A DNA stretch of 64,000 bases, taken from the NCBI RefSeq assembly GCF_027409185.1, contig NC_084463.1, forward strand, positions 162,045,869 through 162,109,868, given 5' to 3'. Of the stretch, positions 1 to 11,600 are shown in pieces. The position numbers and the translations under genes are program-made. The notes under the pieces were generated by a model. That model was not told the origin of the DNA. It saw only the letters and a list, made by a program, of their open reading frames with translations, and searched no databases. Within the stretch, counting starts at the first letter, position 1. Every line of letters starts with the position of its first letter. The stretch comes from Cynocephalus volans. Taxonomy: Eukaryota; Chordata; Mammalia; Dermoptera; Cynocephalidae.

Positions 1-104
1 AGTGTCGGAGAAGGTGAGAGGAAGTTTCCTTCTCAATCTGAATATGAACACTTCTAGAAAATATTCTTTTGTATGTACTTCTAGCATGTATCACATTGTA
101 TTAT

Positions 105-268
105 AGTTTATTGGTTTTTATGTCTGTCTCCCATACTGTAAATATGATAACTTGAGGATAGATTTTAAGTCTGGATATTCATCTTTGTACCCCCAGAACT
201 TAGCACAGTGTTTAGATTCGATCAAATCTATTATCGAATAAACAGAATGAATAAACTGTCCCAATACT
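105..268 (+). repeat. L2 LINE 3' end
   Basis: The run from TGTCTGTCTCCCATACTG through the 'acttagcacagtg' block to 'aataaacagaatgaat' has the layout of the L2 3' terminus. It is old and diverged. Confidence 0.6.
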
Positions 269-1959
269 ATATCTGTAGCTCACAATCATTAAACCCAGAA
301 TAAATTCCTGGGCATCCTAGTGGATCTATCTTTGGTGCCTCACACCTACCTTTGGTGTGGAAAAGGCTTAATATATAATTGCATAGCACACTTATTTATT
401 TCTGGAAGTGGGAACCAGGTCAGTGTTACGTTTGTTTTATACAATTGAATACATAGTTATAAGAAATTAAAATTTGGCAGCTTTCTTTAACAACTATACA
501 TATTTCTATATGGACCCTCAGGTCTCCCTCTGATATTGTCAAGTCAGGGGCACCCAATTACTACTGTCTTTAAAGACACCTTTTATTTCATTGACTGGAA
601 GAAATACCACTTGTGTATGGTGCCCAATTTGGATGTCAATTTGGATAGAGGTATATCTCCCTCTCTGCACAGGAATGAAGAAACCAGAAGAATGTCAGAG
701 AAATGAAAGGAAATATAAATAAGCAGGTCTATACAAAAATAGGACCCAGTGATCTGATGGCTCAGGTTAGGGTGGGGTGGGGATCTGGCCCAGTTTGACG
801 TAACACACGGAGTGAGGCAGACAGGTGTCAAACAGGGAAGTCCTATCAGAGCCTAACTGTTTGGGTATTGAATGTTGATGCTGGTTCTCCTCTCATTTCC
901 TCTGCTGCCTCTTCTATTCCCAGTCCTTCTCCTTCTAGGGACTTGTTCAGAGGGTTTCTATTGTACCTTAATCTGTGAACTCTGGGGTTTAGAAAGGTAA
1001 GTAAGGTAGCAACAACACCTTTGATTGTGGAAGAGAAATGCTTTCTAGCGAAATGAAAAAAATCTACATAGAATTACTTAAAAAAAGTAAACACAAAATA
1101 AATGCAAGACATGACAGTATTAAACCTAGGAAGCTGGCTGTAATATTCATGTAGGGCCTAACCACATTAGCTTTGGGTGAATCAGGCTAAAAGTTGGACA
1201 GTTAACAACTGGACCAATAAGTAAAACTGGGAAATAAAAGTATGCAACCATAGGCCAATGTCTAGGCAGTTCACAGTGTTGAGCTTGACTGTTATTAGGT
1301 AGAATTCTTTGAAATTTCGGAGGTAGTCTGATTATCGGGATCCTGAGAAAGATGACAAGTAGGGAAGAGTATTCTAGGGTTGTGACTGGTAGGAGAAGAT
1401 TGAAGCCTTCTGGGATGGGCAGTATCTCAGGAGAAATGAAAGACTCTTCATCTGTGAAGTAAGCCTCAGGATAAGGTTCTTTTTTCTTGAGTGGGTAGTT
1501 ATTTTAGAATAATTGGGTGGATATGAGAGGAGGGTGTCCTTGGACAGGGTCTCTGGAAGTAAGTAGTTTTGTGAGGAAAGAATGTTTTGTCTTAACATAC
1601 AGGACATCATGCCATCAGGATTTTGAATAGAGGCATCACCTAGGTGAATTTTTAGGGATCTCCATCTCTCTCTCTCTTTCATTTTTATTTTTAGGCTTTG
1701 TTGGTTTCCTTTATTTTTTGCCAATTCATGAAGCTCGAACTTGCTAAGTTAACTTTGGAAATGAATAATGTAGAAAATGTCCCTGCATCTCCCTCCCTCA
1801 TTACTCAAGGACAGAACCATGATTCACATGGAGGTACTTCTCCATATGGATCTGGAATGTAGGATTATCCTATATTGTAAAGGATCAAGGTGCTAGAAAG
1901 TGACCACAGGGCATCAGATTACTTGGGAATATAAATATTATATAGTGTTAGAGTTAAGA

Positions 1960-2200
1960 GCATACATTTTGGAGTTATTATAGCAAGGTCTAAAATGTAG
2001 TTCTACCCCCGACTAGCTCATGCTGGGCAAGGAATTTAACCTATCTGTGCCTCTTTTCTTATTTGTAAAAGGCCATAAGCATAGGCCCTACCCAATTGTG
2101 TTGTTTTAAAGTCTAAATGTTGAGAGAGTACATGGCAAAGAATTTAATCTGGTATCTGGTATGAAGCACAGGTTAGCTGTTACCATTACTCAGGTTTGAA
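1960..2200 (+). repeat. MIR SINE
   Basis: Contains the MIR core pattern: a 'gctgggcaaggaatttaacc' block, then 'tctgtgcctcttttctt' and 'tttgtaaaa'. Boundaries are approximate. Confidence 0.55.
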
Positions 2201-2529
2201 TCTGACCTCTGTCTCTTACTAGCCATGCCTGCCTTAGAAAGTTGTACAAGGAATAAATGAATTTATTGTGTAGTGCTTCCCAGTAAATGCAAAGGAGTAG
2301 TGCTATTTGGTTTGCATTTTATACGCCCAGTTGTTATTCTGATGTTCTTCCTGTGAGTCACTATTATTTGCTTCCATCACGTGGATAGAGAAACAGGTTC
2401 AGGAGGGGAAGTGACTGTTCGAATTTAGATCTCCTATTCTCAGATCCTTCTCTGTTTAGGATATAGGTTCTTTAGTCACTTAGCATTTTCAGGGCTTTAC
2501 TTATCTTAGAAATTTATCTCGTCCTCTAG

Positions 2530-2676
2530 ATCTGGTGCTTCCAGATATGAGTTATCAGGTGGAATCCAGTGACAGGAATCAATCTCAGAATATGGATCCT
2601 CAGGGAGAAACTCTGTTGCTTTTTCTCTTTGTGGATTTCCACAGTGGATCTCCAGTTCAGCAAATGGAAATGTGGG
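2530..2676 (+). CDS. C11orf80: C11orf80 coding exon (strand segment of transducer-like domain)
   Basis: The acceptor CTCTAG precedes 2530 and the donor is GGG|GTAGGT. The exon starts with two bases of a split codon and ends with one base. The 48 full codons include [13 protein letters not shown] and [17 protein letters not shown]. The last base G joins GA of the next exon to make Gly, giving MEMW-G-VYTLL. A second possible donor four bases downstream would break the frame. Confidence 0.85.
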
Positions 2677-5600
2677 GTAGGTATGGGAGAATGGGGCTGC
2701 CAGCTTGGGTGTACCAAATGCTGAGAGGATAAAGGAAGGGAGACTTTGTGTAATGCATAAGCTAGATATATTTCTGTAGAATAAAGAATTTCAGTGGAAA
2801 ACTTTGCTTAATAAATTAAACAAATTATATGCCCTATGGAAAAGATTTGTATATTGATGCACTACTTAAAAGATGACATTTCCAGATTTGGTTGGCCAGA
2901 AATCATCAGGTGCTTCCTCCTATAATGCTCCTTAGGGAGTATATTACCTTATATTAGTGGTTTTCAACTTAGGCTGCACAATGTGTTTGTTACCTGGGGA
3001 GCTTCTAAAAAATGCCCAAGGAGATTCTGATTTTTTTGGACTGAGATGGGGCTCAGATCTCAGTATGTCTTTAAAGCTTGTCAGGTGATTCTGATGTGCA
3101 ACCAGACTTGAGAACTTTTCATCACCATACTGCCTTTCCAGGTGGAATCAAGAAAGGTATGCCTGTCCTTGTTCAGGCATGCAAAGGGGAGCCTTTGGCA
3201 TTTATCTGTTAGTTGGGTGATAACCTATTATCAGAAAGATTCTGTTAGAGGTAAAACAGTGGTTTCAGTTTGTAGTTCATAAAACACATGCATCAGAATC
3301 ACCTGGATTATTTGAAAATGTGCAGCTTTCTGTGCCAATGATTAATTCATTATTTTTTACTTATATTCATTTATTTTTAATTTATAAATTAATAAATTCA
3401 TAATTTAATTATTTTTAAAATTAATTCATTATTTTAAATTATTCATTAATTCATATATTTATAATATAAAAATCTGGTATGGTTCAAGAATCTGCATTTT
3501 AAATAGGATTCTCAAGTGATTCTTAAATATGGTAAAATTGAAAACCACTGAGTGTCAGTGGTTTATTTTAATCCAATAAACACTGAGATATAAATTGAAG
3601 GGTTTTTCAGTGCCCTCCTCAACTTTGAAGGAAGTTATGAGGAGAAGTGGAGCTTATGCAAGTTTGGGGAAAGGTTCATCTGCCCCCCTTTTGGTGCTCC
3701 TGATATGTTTGTGTTCTCCTTTCTCTGTGGGCCAATGTGTTTTCTTGGGACTCTATTCTCCAGGCATTCCAGTGCTATTTGGTGTGTTCCTGCTCCCATA
3801 AGAGAAATGAGACCACTTACAACCCCATATCAGAAGAGTTCACATTGACTGGTGCCACCTATATGTTGTCAGCTGTGGGATTCTTACTGCTGCCTTCCTT
3901 CGAAGCCTCTCCTACCTCTTCCCAACACATACGTACTCTAGGAGACATGCACTGCATTCCTGGGCTCTGGCTTGCAACTCTTTATATGAGGAACTGGTGT
4001 TCTTTGGTGCCCTGCTGTTCCATTGACTAGGACCAGGGACTGGGAAATAGAAGAGACCCAAACTAATGAGGCTGCAGCAAGGAGGTCTAAGGTGAGGATT
4101 CCTAGGACTGTTACCTGTCCTGTTCTCACACAGAGGCTGATAAGAGAAGCAACTTTGTATTGTGGAAAGGACTTCCGTGTAGATTCAGGAGGTCTGGGTT
4201 TAATTTCAGCTCTGTAACCAACCTCTATGATTTGGGGGAAGCAAGTCACATTAATCATCTGAGCCTCCCTTTTATATCTTTAACATGAAATTGTTAGACC
4301 AATTAATATCAAAGACCCTTTTAGGTCTAAAAACCCTCTTCAGACTTAAGATCTGCTACTTTCTGGCAGGTTTTTTTTAAGGTCTGCCAGAGAATAATCC
4401 TAGCATAATGCAAGCCTGATACCACGTTCTGAATCCTCAGAAACCAGTGTTACCTGTCATTCTTGTACTGTGGTAATTTGCACACCTCTGTTTAGCTTGA
4501 CTCTGAAGGCCTACAGTATCTCTATAGTTGTACTCAGTATTGAATTAAAAAGAAGTTCATCACTGCATTAGTAAACATAGTAAGTGTCTCTTTAAATCTT
4601 ATACATCTGGTAGTTTAGGACCAGCCTCTGAAAAAGATGCACAGTGAGGGGAGATGGATACAGATATAGTAATTTCACCTTCTCTCTTTCCTCCTCTTTT
4701 TTCTCATATCCTTGAAAGCTTTCTCCAGAGCCCCTTTTAGGAAACAGATTGTACAGAATTACAGTCTGTTTCCATGTGTCCTAAAAAAAATCACTCAATT
4801 GGCCTTCTGCCCACCTTGTCATGGTAACTTTTCTATGATTAACTCATGATTTTGCCACAACGTCAAAAGCATCTGGTGGTGTCAGCTGTTTTAGGACTGA
4901 ACTTTGGCTTTTTAATTAAATGTCTTCTTTCAAAAGGGGTCTGATTTCTTGAGGCTATTTTTAGGACCAAACCACAGAATATAGTAACTCAGATGATTGC
5001 AGTATTTTCCCTTTGAACACTGCAGTGTACATTTCAAAACACTTCATCTCTACATTATCCCAGTTTATTTGCACATCCCTGTGAGGGCAGGTGGTGTAAA
5101 GTCATCTTCTGTACTGAAGTGAGAAAAGCAAAGCGACTTAGTTACCACTAGTTGGTGGCAGAACTGATCCTGGAATCTATGCTCTCCTGACTCTAGCTCT
5201 AGACTCCTTTTGAACTTACCATGTATGACCTCTATGAGGAAAGCATCATGGTGCCTTATGGTGGAAAATGTTCCTTCTGGCTTGCATTTTTTAATATATA
5301 CCTGAGAAAAGCCAGCCAGCCTTAGGATGCTTCTCCATAGTATTTTTGAACAGACTATCCAGGGGAGAGTAGAAAGACACTAAAAACAGGAAGATTAATT
5401 AAGAAGCATTTTCTCCAGGTGCCCTGTAAAGTGAATTTGTCTTCTTGTCTGCTGCATCAGGATCATTAAATGACAGCCTATTGTTTGATGACACATTTTT
5501 GCCTGTTGCTTTTAAATATGTGAGCTTTTCTGAATCACGCTGAGTAGTGGTGCCTGTGATTACTTCTCAGAGACAAGTTTCCACTTAAAAGGACCTTATG

Positions 5601-8600
5601 CCAACAGTTCTCAGTCATCTTTGTAAGTTTTAACCTTTTCTTCATCACAGCACATCTGTAAGAACTGACACACTGCCAACAACAGTGGCACGTCACAACA
5701 GTGGTGCTCACATAGGAATGGAGTAGGGTTAGACGCACTCTCCAGGAGGCTTCTCTCTCCCTCTTTTCCCTATCCTTTGAGAGTCACCAGTATCATTGTT
5801 TACAGTATACGGTATATATTTCTAGAGTGAATTAAACAGGATTCCTCATTTGTTTCTTTAAAAACAATGTCATTCTTCACTTTAATTTTCCTGGGCTTTC
5901 TTTCGTTTGTAAATGGGAATTGGGTGGGCTTGTAAGTTGCCGGGGGGGTTTGTCTAAAAAAGTAATTATTTGTGGATAAGTAGAAGTGGCCTCTTCTTCC
6001 AAAAGGTGTCTTTCCCAGTCCCAGCCCTGACAGAGCACATCGTGAAGGGGTCATCCTTGCTCATGGTTACCAATATTCTCCCTTCCCTTAGGAGTCTATA
6101 CTTTGCTTACAACTCATCTCAGTGCCATCCTGATGGAGAGCCACAGTACAGTGCAAGATTCTATCCAATTCACTGTGGACCAAGTCTTGGAGCAGCATCA
6201 CCAGGCTGCCAAGGTAAGAACAAATTCACAGCCTCCTTTCTTACTCTCTAAGAAAAAGATAGCAAGAGTATGCAGCAGGCAGAGCCTAAAAGCCCGTCCT
6301 CCCTGGAAGCCCCTTCCTCTCCTCTTCTGTCACCTGGGGTGATCTTGTAACACTGCATCTAGCCTGGGAACTCAAGCTTTAACTTTGATGGGTCACTGTA
6401 ACCAGCTTGCTTAATCTTACATCCTAGTAGGTGGGTTTGAGTAAATTGGGACAAAAATAATAGAGAAATGACTGATAATTCACTTCTTCCTTACCTATAT
6501 TTCTCCTCTTTCCACACATACTTCTAGAGCTGCTCTTCACTAAATCTTACATTCTTCCCCCATTCCCAAATTCTTTATAACATCACTTTCTCTTCCTACC
6601 TGACTTTTGAATTCCTCCATCCTATGTACTCTTGGTAACACATTTCTTACTTCATATATCCTCATTTTCAAGGAAAATACAACCACACTAAGAGAACAAA
6701 ACTTAAAGCTTAAAAAAAAAAAAAAGTGCAGTGTTAAAACACCAAGGTCAAAGGTTCAGATCCCCATACCAGCCAGCTGCCAAAAAAAAAAAAAAAAAAA
6801 AAAGTAATTGTATCTGTTTTATTGCCCAATGTCTTATTGCTTGTATTTCCTGAACATGTCTGTGTCAATAAGTCATCTCTATGAAAGGAGAGAACATTTA
6901 AAAAATATATTTTAATCCTTAAATGTCATGACATGAAGATATGTCATGATCTCAGTAAGCATTGTTAACGAAGGGGAGGAACTGTTGAAATCCTGCTCTG
7001 ACAGAAATCTTTAGCTCCTTTGGGATCCTCTGAGCCACCAGTTTGGTGTTAATGCAGTTTCCTCCTTTTGTTATGTTCTCCAGGCTCATCAGAAACTGCA
7101 GCGCTCGCTCTTGGTGGCTGTAAATTCCATCATGAGTATTGTGACCGGAAGCACCAGCGGCAGCTTCCGAGAGATGTGTCTCCAGGCCCTTCAAGTTAGT
7201 AGGAGGTTGGGGATGCTTAAAAGTGTCAAGGTTTTATGACATTCTACTACCTATCTTTGTAATATGTACAATGCTTTTAGAAACATTATTTTATTTGTTC
7301 TTGCTGTGATCCTATACAGTACCAGGCCTAACTGTTTTAAGAATATTAAATGAATAGTAGTGTGTATACTACTTTATAAATGAGAAAACAAATTATTTAA
7401 GATTTCTACTTCCCTTAGGTCATACGGCTAGTAAAAAATAGAGCTAGGATTAGATCAGTGATCCCCAATTCCTTGACGAAGAATGCTCTGTTACAGAATA
7501 CAGTGGAAATAACTGAGCAACCTTAAGTATTACATGTATGTGACAGTACGGAACAGTGTAAAGAGTTTTGGAATCAGAGGCTTGGGTTCAAATCCTAACT
7601 CATTTACTTACTAGCTACGTGGAATTAGGCCTATATTTAACTTCTCTAAGCCTCATATACAAAGCACATGGTAGGTTCTCAATAAATGTTAGTTTCTTTC
7701 CTTTGTTTTAGGAATGCCTGCTGATCAGTTAGTATTATCAGTGGGTAACACATTCATTCCATGTCTGTTGCTTCATTTTTTTGTACTTTTTTTTTTGGAA
7801 AGATAGTATAACACAAAATTTTAAATAACTAATAAATTTAATCACTATAACTTTAAATTTTTGCACATTGTCTCATATGTATTACATACTTATAACCAAA
7901 GCATTCTATTTCCATATGTAATTTGACATTTTTCCCTGTTTCAACAGTCTTAGAATTTTGTTTTGATTAACCAGTATTCCACTGTGTGTTTTAATCTAAT
8001 TTAATAAACCATTCCTCTAATGTTAGACATTTAAGTTGTTTACATTCTTTTTGCTGAAATAAATAGTGCTTCAGTTAGTACCTTTATGTGATATCTCGCT
8101 TCTTTTGATCATTTCCTAGAATAAATTTCTATAAGTGGAGTTACTGGGTCAAAGAGTATAATACCTTTTTAAGCTAATGCATTTTATGATAGCTTCAACT
8201 TTCTGGGTCACGTGGATAGCACAGGGCAGTGAGAAGAACACTGTGTTGGGAATTCTAAGGTATGCATTAAAGTCCCAACTTTCATAATAACTAGCTGTGC
8301 GATCTTGGGTCGGTCACTTCTCCTTTTTGGAATTTCAATGTTCTCATCTATAAAATTAGTGTTTATTAGGTGATTACTATTCTTTATGGGTGCAAACTGT
8401 ATTCTTTTGTTCCTCTCCTTCCTAAAAGGCTTATCTGAAAAAAAGCTCTCATATCATCCTGAGTTGTTCAGTGGAACCTCTGCTTCCTTGGAACTTGTTT
8501 TACAGAAGACCTGTTTATATAACCCCTTCATGAACACTTGGATCTCTGGGATAATTATCTCCTATCGAGGCCTTTGTTTGAAGGATCTTGCTTAAGTAAA

Positions 8601-11600
8601 AGAAATGGCAAGACAGATAGTAGCCACTACTACCAATCGCATGCCAAGTATCCCAGGCTTCCTTTTTTCTACCTCTCCTGCCTCCACAGACTAAGGAAAA
8701 ACAAAAACAAAAACAAAAAAAGAAAAAGAAAAAAAGGGGCTGGCCAGTTAGGTCTGTTGGTTAGAGCATGGTGCTGATAACAGCAAGGTCCAGGGTTCAG
8801 TCCTGTACTGTACTCAGCCAGCCACCAATAAAACAAAAACATCAACATAAACAAAACAAAACATGACTAAGGAAACTTCTAACACAATGTGAGGGATGTA
8901 ACTGGTTTGCCTTCCTATCTGCCTCATCTTCTTCCCATATAAACTTCCTGTGAGTACTTCCGTCTTGGTTTCCAGTACTGGAACTCAGCATGTTCTGTCT
9001 CTGGCACGTTTTAGGCAGCTGATACACAGGAATTTGGGACCAAACTGCACAAAGCATTTCATGGCATCACCCAGCACCGATTTCTTCGCCACTGCTCATG
9101 TGAGGTGAAGCAGGCAAGTGTAAAGTAATAATGAGTAACTTTGGTGGAAATCTTCCATTTTGATATATGGGAATCCTGAATTCAGGGTGGGTACATACAA
9201 GTGCTTTAGATTACACGATTTGAAGTTAGACTTTCAGCAAGGAAGCCTATGGTTTAGAAAAACTTTATAGAACATAATATTACATAGAAATTAAGAGCAT
9301 TGTTAGATATCACTCAAATTCCACTTCTGCCACTAACTAGTTGTTGGCATCATTGTGGAAGTTATTTATCCTTTCTAAGCCTCCGTTTCTTTATCAGTAA
9401 AATAGTAATGATGCATACCTAAAATGATTGTTGTGAAGTTTGAATAAGATGATGTATGTAAAGTGTTAAGCACATAGCTACTGTTAAAATGCTGATGTAT
9501 ATGGTAGGATTCTTATGTTTAGTTTTGCCTACTCAAAAATATACTTTTATCTGTTTGCCTCTTTGGGTGGTGGAGATCTAGAGTGCATTACTCGGGGTCT
9601 CCACCCTCAAAGAGGCCAAAGAGCTTCAGCTTGTTCTGTGACAGCCTCCTCTAACGAGTGAAGAGAAATCACAGCCAGGAAATTCCATGCACAGTCTGCT
9701 GTCCAGAGCCCACAGGTATGGATGGCTGACTTTTCAATCTGCAGTTGGTTGAATCCTTGGGTAAGGAACCTATGGATACTGAGGGCCAACTAAGGGGCTT
9801 GAGCATCCACAGATTTTGGTATCTGTGGGGGGATCCTGGAACCATTCCCCCGAGGATACCAAGAGAGGACTCTATTTCCAGATAGGCGTAGCTGGTAGTA
9901 GTGGTCCAACTGATGCCAACTTTTCTGGCTCTCTTGGCTCCATTCAGTAGGACTGACTTACCTGGAACTAAAGTATAGGATGAATAAAAAAAAGAGATTG
10001 AGGATGAAATTACTTTATAGTGAATTCTGGCCAAGATGGAGTAACAGAGACCAAATTTACCCTCCTGCCTGAAATAACAAAAATTCTGGACATAACATAT
10101 GAAACAATGGCTCTCAAGACACTGGACACCGGGCAACAAATGAGATAGTCATTCCAAGAGATGGGAAAAAATGAGGTAAACTCTGTGATTGCCCCAGCAC
10201 ACTACCTAGAGAAGGTATGGAGGCCGTGGATCAGGGAGAGGGAATCCAGGCAAAGCCTTGTGGTGTCTCTAAGATGAACAGACAAAGCTGAGGATCCAGG
10301 GATGCCAACATAGCTAAAGTTTTCAGGGCAGAGTACCAGAGAGGAGAGAGCTGCACAGAGAGAAATCCAGAGGTCTGCAGTGGTTCCCCCTCTGCTATTC
10401 AGTTGTGTACTGACCAACTCACTCACATGAAAAAAACTTTCTAGGGAAAGAACCACTCAGAAGGATTAGAGGGAACAATATGCAGAGCTCCCACAGGGCT
10501 AGAAATAGTGCCTGTTCCTATCAGCCAGAGAGGAAAACCTCACAATTTACAAAGCATCAGGTAGGATACTAAGAAGAATCTTGCCTCAAGAGTGGAGAAA
10601 AATTAAACCTACTCTAAACACTCCTCTGGTCCTGTCTAACAAAGCTTAAAAGCATAGGCAAGACCCAAAATAATCAAGCTCTTCAAGTAATTCAACAGCA
10701 TCATACAAAAAGTTCAAGAATACTTACAAGAATACAAATATATTCAGCACCCACCAAGGTAATATTCACAGTAATTTTCATATTGGATTCATAGTACCCA
10801 GTAAAAACAGGCTTGCTACGAAGCAGAAAAAAACAAGCTACAATGAAGAGAAAACTCAATCAAAACTGGTCCAGAACTGACATAACAGATAGAATTAGTA
10901 GATAGAGACATTAAAATAGTTATATTATTTTTTTAATATGCCATAATTTTTATTGCAATGTGGCCATTTTTATGAGAGTGGGCAGTTTGATCTCAAAAAC
11001 AATGTATCATATAAGGCTCTTTTATACAGAAATTGCCATCATGACTGATATTAAAAATATCTTTACTGTTGTAACGCTTTCATGGTAAAAATAAAACTCC
11101 TACGCTTTACTCAGTAGTGTTATGTATGCTCAGTGGAAATCAAAAAGGCATTAATAACAGCTATTTCTTTTTAGAAGATACACAGGTAACAGGAATGAAC
11201 ACCGAGGTACTAGGATAAGTTGACACAGTTAACACAACTTAACTGACATTCCTTTTGGGGGTTGGGGATTCAACTCATTACAAAAAAGTGCTTTTAATGC
11301 ATAGTGTTGTATCCCTGCTGCCATGTCATAAAAATAGGCTTGCCAAGGCAAGTGAGGTATATGAATGTTTGAGCCTCACAGAACTGCAACCAAGTGCAAC
11401 TATAAATAATACTGCATAAGGTTTACCATCTGACCAGTGGATAATACTTTCCAGGCATTCAATGGGCTTACCCTTTGCAGTATTCTGAGCTATTCACATT
11501 GACAACCATATTCATTGTAGTGCCTGCAACAAGGGAGGCATATAACCAGTTGTTTTGGCTACAGTGTAACGGAAGGCATTCCTTGGGTTCTACATAAAAG

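Larger units (their letters stand above)
1..2529. other. C11orf80 intron, upstream part
   Basis: No coding exon is convincing here. The stretch holds an L2 3' end near 105-268, a MIR near 1985-2200 and otherwise unassigned AT-rich sequence. The first 13 bases followed by GTGAGA could be the tail of an earlier exon, but too little is visible to judge. Confidence 0.6.
2677..6091. other. C11orf80 intron
   Basis: Apart from the two MER5 copies, the AT-rich tract and one MIR, I see no exon, RNA gene or regulatory signature in this intron. Confidence 0.55.

Noticed and set aside
1-13. Tail of another C11orf80 exon at the window edge
   Set aside because: AAG|GTGAGA looks like a donor, but 13 bases cannot be assigned to the protein with any confidence.
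1374-1724. 116-codon minus-strand frame
   Set aside because: Low-complexity Ser/Lys-rich translation, no domain and no splice context. Likely chance in AT-rich DNA.
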